From Phylloscopus collybita (taxonomy: Eukaryota; Chordata; Aves; Passeriformes; Phylloscopidae), in the NCBI GenBank assembly GCA_027886175.1, contig JAJNNQ010000129.1, positions 806,001 through 870,000 on the forward strand: DNA of 64,000 nucleotides, read 5' to 3'. The position numbers were made by a program, and so were the translations under genes. The notes beneath the pieces were generated by a model. It did no database searches. It was not told where the DNA came from and worked only from the letters and a program-made list of their open reading frames with translations. Shown here piece by piece: positions 36,850 to 49,689 of the stretch. Position 1 is the first letter of the stretch, and each line of letters begins with the position of its first letter.

Positions 36850-37470
36850 TTGGTTTCCCATGGAAAAGGGCCACCCTTGGTGTTTAATGCTGTCTCCTTG
36901 CCACTGGGTTTATGCCTACCGAAATTACATACAAATGAGGATATCTCCCAGATGGAATCTACCACCAGATGGAAGTTTTTTTGACCATGTAGTTCCAAAG
37001 GCCTCCTACAAACTGACATCAGGAACATGGGGTGGAGACTTTGTTTTCCCATGGAAGAGGGCCACCGTTCCTGTCTAATGCTGTCTGCCTGCCACTGGGG
37101 TTATGACTACTGAAATTATATACAAATGTGGATATCTCCCAGATGCAATATGGCACCAGTTGGAAGTTTGTCTGCTCTTGTAGTGCCAAAGGCCTCCTAC
37201 AAACTGACATCAGGAACCAAGGGTGGAGACTTTGGTTTTGCATGGAAATGGGCCACCGTTAATGTCTAATGCTGTCTGTCGGCCACTAGTTTTCTCCCTA
37301 CTGAAATTCCACCAAAATTCCATACAAATGAGGATATCTCCCAGATGGAATCTACCACCAGATGGAAGTTCCTCTGACCTTGTAGTTCTAAAGGCCTCCT
37401 ACAAACTGACAGCAGGAACCTGGGCTGGAGACTTTGTTTTCCCATGGAAAAGGGCCACCCTGCGTGTCTA
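36850..37470 (-). repeat. Segmental duplicate of 38,786-39,406 (offset 1,936 bp)
   Basis: About three monomers repeat ten monomers further on. Shared private forms are GATGCAATATGGCACCAG, CACCGTTAATGTCTAATGC against CACTGTTAGTGTCTAATGC, GGTTTTCTCCCTACTG and GGAAGTTCCTCTGACCTTG. The copies are clearly diverged, so this is an older duplication than the 45,975-52,809 one. Confidence 0.75.
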
Positions 37471-38049
37471 ATGCTGTCTGCCTGCCACTGGGCTTATGTG
37501 TACTAAAATTCCACTAAAATTCCATACAAATGAGGACATCTCCTAGCTGCAATCTACCGCCAGATGGAAGATTGTCTACCCTTGTGGTGCCAAAGGCCTC
37601 CTGCAAACTGACATCAGGGGACTGGGGTGGAGACGTTGTTTTCCCATGGAAAAGGGCCTGTTTCATGTCCAATGCTGTCCTCTTGCCACTGGCCTTATGA
37701 GTACTAAAATTTCATACAAATGAGGATATATTCCAGATGGAATCTCCCACCAGTTGGAAATTTGTCTGCCCTTGTAGTTCCAAAGGCCTTCTACAAACTG
37801 ACATCCGGAATGTGGGGTGGAGACTTTGGTTTCTCATGGAAAAGGGCCACTGTTCGTGTCTAATGCTCTCTGCCTGCCACTGGGCTTATGCCTAGTAAAA
37901 TTGCATACAAATGAGGATATCTCCCAGTTGGAATCTTCCACCAGTTGGAAATTTGTCTGCCCTTGTAGTGCCAAAAGGCCTTCTGCAAACTGACATAATG
38001 AACGTAGGGCGTATAATTTGGTTTCCCATGGAAATGGGCCACCCTTGGT

Positions 38050-38520
38050 GTTTAATACTGTCCCCTTGCCACTGGGCTTATGACTACTGAAATTACATAC
38101 AAATGAGGATATCTCCCAGACGCAATATGCCACCAGATGGAAGTTTGTCTGCTCTTGCAGTGACAAAGGCCTCCTACAAACTGACATTCGGATCCTCACT
38201 TGGAGACTTTGGTTTCCTATGGAAAAGGCCCACCGTTCATGTTTAATGCTGTCTTTCTGGGCTGCTGAGTACTAAAATACCACTAAAATTCCATACCAAT
38301 GAGGACATCTCCGAGGTGCAATCTACCGCCAGTTGGAAGTTTGTCTGCCCTTGTAGTGCCAAAGGCCTCCTTCAAACTGAGATCAGGAACATAGGATGGA
38401 TAATTTCTTTTTCCATGGAAAAGGGCCACAGTTCATGTCTAATGCTGTCTGAGTGTTAGTGGGCAAATGCCTACTAATATTCCCTACAAATGAGGATATC
38501 TCCCAAATGGAATTTTCCAC
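38050..38520 (-). repeat. Monomer string homologous to HOR m10-m12, in the flank
   Basis: Read on the minus strand, this segment follows the same order of diagnostic blocks as 12,620-13,090 of the HOR: GGGAATATTAGTAGGCAT, a CACTCAGACAGCATTAGAC form, TTTTCCATGGAAAAAGAAATTATCC (in parts), GGTATTTTAGTACTCAGCAGCCC, CATGAACGGTGGGCC and AAACACCAAGGGTG. Pieces of the same string recur at about 45,130-45,420, 46,530-46,680 and 59,400-59,680. The HOR monomers therefore have orthologue-like relatives in the opposite-strand flank. Confidence 0.75.
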
Positions 38521-39739
38521 CAGTTGGAAGTTTGTCTGTCCTTGTAGTGCCAAAGGCCTTCTGCAAACTGACTTAAGGAACGTAGGGTGTATAATTTCGT
38601 TTCCCATGGAAATGGGCCACTGATCGTGTCTAATGGTGTCTGCCTGCCACTGGGCTTATGCCTGCTAAAATTGCATACAAATGAGGATATCTCCCAGATG
38701 GAATCGACCACCAGATGGAAGTTTGTCTGCCCTTGTAGTGCAAAGGCCTCCTACAAACTGACATCCGGAACCTGGAGTGGACACATTGGTTTCCAATGGA
38801 AAAGGGCCACCGTTAGTGTTCAATGCTCTCTCCTTGCCACTGGGCTTACGACTACTGAAATTACATACAAATGAGGATATCTTCCAGATTGAATCTACCA
38901 CCAGATGGAAGTTTCTCTGACCTTGTAGTTCCAAAGGCCTCCTACAAACTGACATCAGGAACATGGTGTAGAGACTTTTTTTTCCCATTGAAGAAGGCCA
39001 CCGTTCCTGTCTAATGCTGTCTGCCTGCCACTGGGGTTATGACTAGTGAAAGTACATACAAATGTGGATATCTCCCAGATGCAATATGGCACCAGTTGGA
39101 AGTTTGTCTGCTCTTGTAGTGCCAAAGGCCTCCTACAAACTGACATCAGGAACCTAGGGTGGAGACTTTGGTTTTGCATGAAAATGGGCCACTGTTAGTG
39201 TCTAATGCTGTCTGCTGGACACTGGTTTTCTCCCTACTGAAATTCCACCAAAATTCCATACAAATGAGGATATCTCCCAGATGGAATCTACCACCAGATG
39301 GAAGTTCCTCTGACCTTGTACTGCCAAAGGCCTCCTACAAACTGACATCAGGAACATGGGGTGGAGACTTTGTTTTCCCATGGAAAAGGGCCAGCGTTCG
39401 TGTCTAATGCTGTCTGCCTGCCACTGGCCTACTTCCTACTAAAATTCCACTAAAATTCCAAAAAAATGAGGATATCTCCCAGGTGCAATCTACAACCAGA
39501 TGGAAGTTTCTCTGCCCTTATATTGGAAAACACCTCCTACAACGTGACATCAGCAACGTGGGGTGGAGATTTTGAATTCCCATGGAAAAGGGCCACCGTT
39601 CGTGTCTAACGATGTCTGCCTCCCACTGGGGTTATGCCTGCTGAAATTCCATACAAATGAGGATATCTCCCAGATGGAATCTACCACCAGTTGGAAGTTT
39701 GTCTGCCCTTGTAGTGTCAAAGGCCTCCTAAATACTGAC

Positions 39740-40105
39740 ATCAGGAACGTGGATTGGACTTTGGTTTCCCATGGAAAAGGGGCACCGTTTGTGCCTAATG
39801 CTATGTGCCTGCCGCTGGGCTTATGCCTAGTAAAGTTCCATACAAATGAGGATATCTCCCACATGGAATTTACCATCAGATGGAAGTTTGTCTGCCCTTG
39901 TAGTGGCAAAGGCCTCCTAAAAAACTGACATCAGGAACCAGGGGTGGAGATTTTTGTTTCCCATGGAAAAGGGCCACCGTTCGTGTCTAATGGTGTCTGC
40001 CTGCAACTGGGGTTATGCCTGCTGAAATTCCTCACAAATGAGGATATCTCCCTGGTGGAATCTTCCACCAGATGGAAGTATGTCTGCCCTTATAGTGCCA
40101 AAGTC
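39740..40105 (-). repeat. Segmental duplicate of about 42,452-42,817 (offset 2,712 bp)
   Basis: Shared private forms are GGAATTTACCATCAGATGG against GGAATTTTCCATCAGATGG, GTAGTGGCAAAGGCCTCC, GGAGATTTTTGTTTCCCATGG against GAAGATTTTTGTTTCCCATGG, CTAATGGTGTCTGCCTGC and GTATGTCTGCCCTTATAGTG. The second copy has small deletions near 42,470-42,485 (GGAGACTTTGGTTTCCATGG). Confidence 0.75.
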
Positions 40106-40939
40106 CTCCTACAAACTGACATCAGGAACGTGGGGTGTAGACTTTGTTTTCCCAAGGAAATTGGCCACCGTTCTAGTCTAATGCTGTCTGCCTGCCACTG
40201 GGCTTCTGCCTGCTGAAATTCCAAAGATATTTGGAAATCTCTCCGATGCCATCAACCACCTGACGGAAGTTTGTCTGCCCTTGTAATGCCAAAGGCCTCT
40301 TAAACACTGACATCAGGAACCTGGAGTGGAGACTTTGGTTTCCCATGGAAATGGGCCACCGTTCTTTCCTAATGCTGTCTGCCTGCCACTGGGTTTCTTC
40401 CTACTAAAATTCCACTAAAATTCCATAGAAATAAGGATATCTTCCAAGTGCAATCTACAACCAGATAAAAGAATCTCTGCCCTTGTAGTACCAAAGCTCT
40501 CCTCAAAAACTGACATCAGAAACCAGGCGTGCAGACTTTGTTTTCCCATGGAAATGGGCCAGCGATCGTGTCTAATGCTATCTGCCTGCCACTGGGCTTC
40601 TGCCTGCTGAAATTCCATAGAAATGTGGAAATCTCTCCGATGCAATCTACCTCCTGACGGTAGTTTTTCTGCCTCTGTAATGCCAAATGCCTCCTACAAA
40701 TTGACATCAGGAGCCTGGAGTGGAGACTTTGGTTTCCCATGGAAAAGGGTCAGCGTTCGTGTCTAATGCTGTCTGCCTGCCACTGGGCTTATGGCTACTG
40801 AAATTACATTCAAATGAGGATATCACCCAGATGCAATATGCCACCAGTTGCAAGTTTGTCTGCTCTAGTAGTGCCAAAGGCATCCTAGAAACGGACATCA
40901 GGAACGTGGGGTGGAGATTTTGGTTTCCCATGGAAATGG

Positions 40940-41500
40940 GCCACCGTTGGTGTTTAATGCTGTCGACATGCCACTGGGCTTCTGTCACTTTAATTCCACT
41001 AAAATTCCATACAAATGAGGATATCTCCAAGACGCAATATGCCACCAGTCGGAAGTTTGTCTGTTCTTGTAGTGCAAAAGGCCTCATAAAAACTGACATC
41101 AGGAACCTGGCCTGGAGACTTTGTTTTCCCCTGGAAAAGGGCCACTATTCATGTCTAATTCTGTGTGCCTGCAGCTGGGATTCTGCGTACTAAAATTCCT
41201 CTAAAATTTAATACAAATGGGAATATTTCGCAGGTGCAATCCTCCCCCAGTTTAAAGTTTCTCTGCCCTTGTAGTGCCAAAGGGCTCCTATAAACTGACA
41301 TCTGAAACTTAGGATGGATAATTTGGTTTCTCATGGAAAAGGGCCACTGTTCATGCCTAATGCTGTGTGCCTGCCACTGGGCGTATGCCTGCTAAAATTC
41401 CATACAAATGAGGATATCTCGCAGATGCAATTTACCACGAGATGGAAGTTTGTCTGCCCTTGTAGTGGCAAAAGCCCCCTAAAAAACTGACATCAGGAAC
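40940..41500 (-). repeat. Dispersed duplicate, also at 42,854-43,235, 43,735-43,905 and 58,508-58,850
   Basis: A distinctive pair of monomers with CCCCTGGAAAAGGGCCAC, CTATTCATGTCTAATTCTG, GCAGCTGGGATTCTGCGTAC and GGGAATATTTCGCAGGTGC (positions 41,128-41,240) recurs at +1,735 bp (42,863) and +17,568 bp (58,696), with a shorter relative near 43,850. The preceding monomer (CTCCAAGACGCAATATGCC) also travels with the 58.5-kb copy. Confidence 0.78.
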
Positions 41501-44500
41501 CAGGCGTGGAGACTTTGGTTTCCAATGGAAAAGGACCACCGTTCGTATCTAATGCTGTCTGCCTGGCACTGTGGTGATGACTGCTGAAGTTCCATACAAA
41601 TGAGGATATCTCCCAGGTGCAATCTACCACCAGGTGGAAGTTTGTCTGCCCTCATAGTGCCAAAGGCCTCCAAAAAACTGACATCAGGAACGTGGGGTGA
41701 AGACTTTGGTTTCCCATGGAGAAGGTCCATCGTTCGTTTCTAATGCTGTCTGCCTGGCTTTGAGATTATGAGTGCTGAAGTTCCATACAAATGAGGATAT
41801 CTCCCAGGTGCAATCTACCACCAGATGGAAGTTTGTCTGCCCTTGTAGTGCCAAAGGCCTCCTAAAAACTGACATCAGGAACGTGGGGTGGAGACTTTGC
41901 TTTCCCATGGAAAAGGGCCACCGTTTGTGTCTAATGCTATGCGCCTGCCACTGGGCTTATGCATAGTAAAATTCCATACAAATGAGGATATCTCCCAGAT
42001 GGAATCTACCACCACTTGAAAGTTTGTCTGCCCTTGTAATGCCAACGGCCTCCTACAAACTGACATCAGGAATCTGGAGAGGACGCTTTGGTTTCCCTTG
42101 GAATAGGGCCACCCTTGGTGTTTAATGCTGTCTCTTTGCCACTGGGCTTATGACTACTGAAATTACATACAAATGAGGATATCTCCCAGATGCAATATGC
42201 CACCAGATGGAAGTTTGTCTGCTCTTGCAGTGCCAAAGGCCTCGTTCAAAGTGATATCTGGAACCTGGCCTGGAACTTTGGTTTCCTAGGTAAAGGGCCC
42301 ACCGTTCGTATTTAATGCTGTCGGTCTGCAACTGGGCTTCTGAGTACTAAAATTCCACTAAAATTCCATACAAATGAGGACATCTCCATGGTGCAATCTA
42401 CCACCAGTTGGAAGTTTGTCTGCCCTTGTAGTGCCAAAGGCCTCCTAAAAACTGACATCAGGAACGTGGAGACTTTGGTTTCCATGGAAAAGGCGCACCG
42501 TTTTTGTCTAATGCTCTGTACCTGCCACTGGGCTTATGCCTAGTAAAATTCCATACAAATGAGAATATCTCCCAGATGGAATTTTCCATCAGATGGAAGT
42601 TTGTCTTCCCTTGTAGTGGCAAAGGCCTCCTAAAACCTGACATCAGGAACCACGGGTGAAGATTTTTGTTTCCCATGGAAAAGGGCCACCGTTCGTGTCT
42701 AATGGTGTCTGCCTGCCACTGGGGTTATGCCTGCTGAAATTCCTCACAAATGAGGATATCTCCCTGATGGAATCTACCACCAGTTGGAAGTATGTCTGCC
42801 CTTATAGTGCCAAAGTCCTCGTAAAAACTGACATGAGGAACGTGGGGTGGAGACTTTGGTTTCCCCTGGAAAAGGGCCACTATTCATGTCTAATTCTGTG
42901 TGCCTGCAGCTGGGATTCTGCGTACTAAAATTCCTCTAAAATTCTATACAAATGGGAATATTTCGCAGGTGCAATCCTCCCCCAGTCTGAAGTTTCTCTG
43001 CCATTGTAGTGCCAAAGGGCTCGTATAAACTGACATCTGAAACATAGGATGGATAAATTTTGTTTCCCATGGAAAAGGGCCACTGTTCATGCCAAATGCT
43101 GTGTGCCTGCCACTGGGCGTATGCCTGCTAAAATTCCATACAAATGAGGATATCTCGCAGATGCAATTTACCACCAGATGGAAGTTTGCCTGCCCTTGTA
43201 GTGGCAAAAACCTCCTAAAAACTGACATCAGGAACCGGGAGTGGCGACTTTGGTTTCCCATGAAAATGGGCCACCGTTCGTGTGTAATGCTGTCTGCTTG
43301 CCACTGGGCTTCTTCCTATTAAAATTCCACTAAAATTCCATAGAAATGAGGATATCTCCCAGGTGCAATCTACAACCAGATAGAAGATTCTCTGCCCTTG
43401 TAGTACCAAAGCCCTCCTAAAAAACTGACATCAGGAATCAGGGGTGGAGACTTTGTTTTCCCATGGAAAAGGGCCAGCGTTCATGTCTAATGCTGTCTGC
43501 CTGCCACTGGGCTTCTGCCTGCTGAAATTCCAAAGAAATTGGGAAATCTCTCCGATGCAATCAACCACCTGACAGAAGTTTGTCTGCCCCTGTAGTGCCA
43601 AAGGCCTCCTACAAATAGACATCAGGAGCCTGGAGTGGAGAATTCGGTTTCCCATGGAAAAGGGCCACCGTTCGTGTCTAATGCTGTCTGCCAGCCACTG
43701 GGCTTATGGCTACAGAAATTACATACAAATGAGGATATCTCCAAGATGCAATATGCCACCAGTTGGAAGTTTGTCTGTTCTTGTAGTGCAAAAGGCCTCC
43801 TAAAAACTGACATCAGGAACCTGGCCTGCAGACTTTCATTTCCCCTGGAAAAGGGCCACTATTCATGTCTAATTCTGTCTGTCTGCCGCTTGGAATCTGC
43901 GTACTAAAATTCGTCTAAAATTCTTTACAAATGAGAATATCTCTCAGGTGCAATCTACCACCACGTGGAAGTTTGTCTGCTCTTGTAGTGCCAAAGGCCT
44001 CCTAAAACATGACATCAGGAACGTGAGGATGGATAATTTGTTTTTCCATGGAAAAGGCCCATTGTTCATGTCTAATGCTGCTGCCTGCCAGTGGGTATAT
44101 GCCTACTAAAATTCCATACGTATGAGGATATCTCCCAAATGCAATTTCCCACCAGATGGATGTTTGTCTACACTTTTAATGCCAAAGGCCTCCTGAAAAC
44201 CGACATCAGAAGCCTGGGTTGGAGACTTCGGTTTCCCATGGAAAAGGGCCACCATTTGTGTCTAATGCTCTCTGCCTGCCACTGGGCTTCTGCCTGCTGA
44301 AATTCCATACAAATGAGGATATCTCCCCGATGAAATAAACCAACAGACGGAAGTTTGTCTTCCCATGTACTGCAAAAGACCTCCTAAAACCTGATATTGG
44401 GAACGTAGTGTGGAGACTGTGGTTTCCCATGGAAAAAGACCACTGTTCCTGTCTAATGCTGTCTGCCTGGCACAGTGGTTATGACTGCTGAAGTTCCATA

Positions 44501-45974
44501 AAAATGAGGATATCTCTGCGATGCAATCAACCACAAGATAGAAGTATGTCTGCCCTTGTAGTACCAAAGGCCTCCTACAAACTGACATCAGGAACATGAG
44601 ATGGAGACTTTGGTTTCCCAAGGAAATGGGCCACCGTTTGTGTCTAATGCTCTCTGCCAGCCACTTGGCTTATGCCTACTAGAATTCCAATAAAATTCTC
44701 TACAAATGAGGATATCTCCCAGGTGCAATCTACCACCTGACGGAAGTTTGTCTGCCCTTGTAGTTCCAAAGGCCTCCTACAAACTGACATCAGGAACGTG
44801 AGGTGGAGACTTTGGTTTCCAATGGAAAAGTTCCACTGTTCGTGTCTAATGCTGTCTGCCTGCCACTGAGCTTCTGCCTGTTGAAATTCCATAGAAATGA
44901 GGATATCTCCACGATGCAATCAACCACCAGACGGAACGTGTTCTGCCTTTGTACTGCCAAAGGCCTCCTTCAAACTGACATCAGGAACCTGGGGTTGAGA
45001 CTTTGGTTTCCCATGGAAAAGGGCCACCGTTCGTGTCTAATGCTGTCTGGTTGCCACTGGGATTATGGCTACTAAAATTACATACAAATGAGGATATCTC
45101 CCAGATGCAATATGCCACCAGATGGAAGTTTGTCCGCTCTTGCAGTGCCAAAGGCCTCCTTCAAACTGATATTCGGAACCTGGCCTGGAGACTTCGGTTT
45201 CCTATGGGAAAGGCCCACCTTTTATGTTTAATGCTGTCTGTCTGCCACTGGGCTTCTGATTACTAAAATACCACTAAAATTCCGTACAAATGAGGACATC
45301 TCCGAGGTGCAATCTACCACCAGATGGAAATTTGTCTGCCAGTGTAGCGCCAATGGCCTCCTAAAAACTGACATCAGGAACATAGGATGCATAATTGGTT
45401 TTTCCATGGAAAAGGGCAACCGTTCGTGTCTAATGCTATCTGCCTGCCACTGGGTTACGCCTGCTGAAATTCCTCACAAATGAGGCTATCTCCCAGATGG
45501 AATCTACCACCAGTTCGAAGTTTGTTTGCCCTTGTAGTGCCAAAGGCCTCCTAAAAACTGACATCAGGAAAGTGGGGTGGAGACTTCGGTTTCCCATGAA
45601 AAAGGTCCACCGTTCGTGTCCTATGCTGTCTGCCTGCCACTGATCTTCTGCCTGCTGAAATTCCATACAAATGAGGATATCTCCTCAATGCAATCAACCA
45701 CCAGACGGAACTTTGTCTGCCCTTGTAGTGCCAAAGGCCTCCTACAAACTGACATCAGGAACCTGGAGTGGAGACTTTGGTTTCCCATGGAAATGGGCCA
45801 GCGTTCGTGTCTAATGCTGTCTGCCTGCCACTAGGCTTCTGCCTAATAAAATCCCACTAAATTCTATACCATTGAAGATGTCTCTCACGTGCAATCTACC
45901 ACCAAATGGAAGTTTGTCTCCCCCTGTAGAGCAAAAGGCTTCCTACAAATTGACATCAAGAAGCTGGGGTGGAG

Positions 45975-48900
45975 TCTTTGGTTTCCCATGGAAAAGGGGC
46001 ACCGTTCGTGTCTAATGCTGTCTGCCTGTCACTGGTGTTATGCCTGCTGAAATACCTCACAAATGAGGATATCTCCCAGATGCAATATGCCACCAGTTGG
46101 AAGTTTGTCTCCTCTTGTAGTGCCAGAGGCCTCCTAGAAAATGACATCAGGAACCTGGGGTGGAGAGTTTGGTTTCCCATGGAAATGGGCCACTATTCAT
46201 GTCTAATTCTGTCTGCCTGCCGCTGGGATTCTGCCTACTAAAATTCCTCTAAAATTCCATACAAATGCGAATATCTCCCAGGTGCAAACTAACACCAGAT
46301 GGAAGTTTCTCTGCCCTTATGTTTCCAAAGGCCTCCTACAAACTGCCATCAGAAACCTTAGGGTGGAGACTTTGGTTTCCCATGGAAAAGGACCACCGTT
46401 CCTGTCTAATGCTGTCTGCCTGGCACTGTGGTTATGACTGCTGAAGTTCCATACAAATGAGGATATCTCCCAGATGCAATATGCCACCAGATGGAAGTTT
46501 GTCTGCTCTTGCAGTGCCAAAGGCCTCCTTTATACTGACATTCGGAACCTGGCGTGGAGACTTTGGTTTCCTATGGAAAAGGCCCACCGTTCATGTTTAA
46601 TGCTCTCTGTCTGCAACTGGGCTTCTGAGTACTAAAATACCACTAAAATTCCATACAAATAAGGACATCTACGAGGTGCGATCCACCACGAGATGGAGGT
46701 TTGTCTGCCCTTGGAGTGCCAAAGGCCTCCTACAAACTGACAGCAGGAGCCTGGGTTGGAGACTTTGTTTTCCCATGGAAAAGGGCCACCGTTCGTGTCT
46801 AATGCTGTCTGCCTGCCACTGGGCTTCTATCTGCTGAAATTCCATACAAATGTGGATATCTTCCCGATGCAATCAACCACCAGACGGAAGTTTTTCTGCC
46901 CTTGTACTGTCAATGGCCTACTAAAATCTGACATCGGGAACGTGGTGTGGAGACTTTGGTTTCCCTAGGAAAAGGACCACCGTTCCTGTCTAATGCTGTC
47001 TGCCTGGCACTGTGGTTATGACTGCTGAAGGTCCATACAAATGAGGATATCTCCCAGGAGCAATCTACCACCAGGTGGAAGTTTGTCTACCCTTGTACTG
47101 CCGAAGGCCTCCTAGTAACGGACATCAGGAACGTGGGGTGGAGACTTTGGTTTCCCATAAAAATGGGCCACCGTTCGTGTCTAAAGCTGTCTGCCTGCCA
47201 CTGGGGATCTTCGTAATAAAATTCCAATAAAATTCCAGAGAAATGAGGATATCTCCCAGGTGCAATCTACCACCAGATCGAAGTTTTTCTGCCCTTGTAG
47301 TTCCAAACGCCTTCTATAAATTGACATCAGGAACGTGGGGTGGAGACTTTGTTTTCCCATGGAAATGGGCCACCGTTTGTGTCTAATGCTATGTGACTGC
47401 CACTGGGATTATGCCTAGTAAAATCCCGTACAAATGAGGATATCTCCCAGATAGAGTCTACCACCAGATGAAAGTTTGTCTGCCCTTGTAATGCCAAAGG
47501 CCTCCTACAAACTGACATCAGGATTCTGGAAAGGAGGCTTTGGTTTCCCATGGAAAAGGGGCACCCTTGTTGTTTAATGCTGTCTCCTTGCCACTGGGCT
47601 TATGACTACTGAAATTACATACAAATGAGGATATCTCCCTAACAAAATTTCCCACCAGATAGAAGTTTGTCTGCCCTTTTAATGCCAAAGGCCTACTAAA
47701 AACTGACATCAGGAGCCTGGTTGGAGACTTTGTTTTCCCATGGAAAAGGGCCACCGTTCCTCTCTAATGCTGTCTGCCTGCCACTGGGCTTCTACCTGAT
47801 GAAATTCCATAAAAATGAGGATATCTCAACGATGCAATCAACCACCAGACGGAAGTTTGTCTGCCCTTGTAGTGCCAAAGGCCTCCTAGAAACGGACATC
47901 AGGAACGAGGGGTGGAGACTTTGGTTTTCCATCAAATGGGCCATTTTTCTTGTCTAATGCTGTCTGCCTGCCACGGGGTTTCTTCCTACTAAAATTCCAC
48001 TAAAACTCCATAAAAATGAGGATATCTCCCAGGTGCAATCTACAACCAGATGGAAGTTTTTCTGCCCTTATATTGGAAAACGCCTCCTACAATGAGACAT
48101 CAGCAACGTGGGGTGGAGATTTTGGTTTCCCATGGAAATGGGCCACTCTTCGTGTCCAATGCTGTCTGCGTGCCACTTGGCTTCTGCCTTCTGAAATCCC
48201 ATACAAATGAGCATATCTCGCCGATGCAATCAACCACCAGATGGAAGTTTGTCTGCCCTTTTAATGCCAAAGGCCTCCTACAAACTGACATGAGGAGCCT
48301 GGGTTGGAGACTTTGGTTTCCCATGGATATTGGCCAGCGTTCGTGTGTAATGCTGTCTGCCTGCCGCTGGACTTCTGCCTACTAAAATACCACTAAAATT
48401 CCATACAAATGGCGATATCTCCCAGGTCCAATCTACCACCAGATGGAAATTTTTCTGCCCTTGTAGTTCCATTTGCCTCTTAATGACTGACATCAGGAAC
48501 GTGGGATGGAGACTTTGGTTTCCCATGGAAAAGGGCACCGTTCGTGTCTAATGCTATCTGCCTGCCACTGGGGTTATGCCTTCTGAAATTCCACACAAAT
48601 GAGGATATCTCCCAGGTGCAATCTACCACCAGATGGAAGTTTGTCTGCCCTTGTAGTTCCAAAGCCCTCCTACAAACTGACATCAGGAACGTGAGGTGGA
48701 GACTTTGGTTTCCCATGGAAAAGGTCCATTGTTCGTGTCTAATGCTGTCTGCCTGCCACTGGGCTTATGCCTACTAAAATTCCACTAAAATTCTATACAA
48801 ATGAGGATATCTCCCAGGTGCAATCTACCACCAGATAGAAGTTTGTCTGCCCTTGTAATTCCAAAGGCCTCCTACAAATTGTCATCAGGAACCTGGGGCG

Positions 48901-49689
48901 GAGACTTTGGTTTCCCCTGGAAAAGGGCCACCGTTCGTGTCTAATGCTGTCTGCCTGCCACTGGGCTTATGGGTACTAAAATTACATACAAATGAGGATA
49001 TCTCCCAGATGCAATATGCCACCAATTGGAAGTTTGTCCCCTCTTGTAGTGCCAGAGGCCTCCTAGAAAATGACATCAGGATCATGGGTTGGAGACTTTG
49101 GTTTCCTATGGAAATGGGCCACTATTCATGTCTAATTCTGTCTACATGCTGCTGGGATTCTGCCTACTAAAATTCCACTAAAATTCCATAAAAATGAGTA
49201 TATCTCCCAGCTACAACCTAACACCAGATGGAAGTTTCTCTGCCCTTGTATTTCCAAAGGCCTCCTACAAACTGCCATCAGGAACCTAGGGTGGAGACTT
49301 TGGTTTCCCATGGAAAAGGTCCATTGTGCGTGTCTAATGCTGTCTGCCTGCCACTGGGCTTCTGCCTGCTGAAATTCCATACAAATGAGGATATCTCCTC
49401 GATGCAATCAACCACCAGATGGAACTTTGTCTGCTCTTGTAGTGCCAAAGGCCTCCTACAAACTCACATCAGGAACCTGGAGTGGAGACTTTGGTTTCCC
49501 ATGGAAATGGGCCAGCGTTCGTGTCTAATGACTTGCGTCTGCCACTAGGCTTCTGCCTAATAAAATCCCACTAAAATTCCATACAAATGAGGGTGTCTCC
49601 CAGGTGCAATCTACCACCAGATGGAAGTTTGTCTGCCTCTGTAGTGCCAAATGCCTCCTAAAAACTGACGTCAGGAACGTGGGGTGGAG
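45975..49689 (-). repeat. Second HOR, copy 1: 19-mer, 3,715 bp
   Basis: The segment beginning at about 45,975 returns at 49,690 with almost no differences for about 2.8 kb. Anchors (AAATGAGG) from 46,061 to 49,776 define nineteen steps of 190-202 bp summing to 3,715 bp. The pattern of long and short monomers differs from the + strand 19-mer, so this is a separate HOR although the monomer number is the same. Upstream of about 45,975 the two copies diverge (TGGAGTC against TGGAGAC and further left). Confidence 0.88.
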
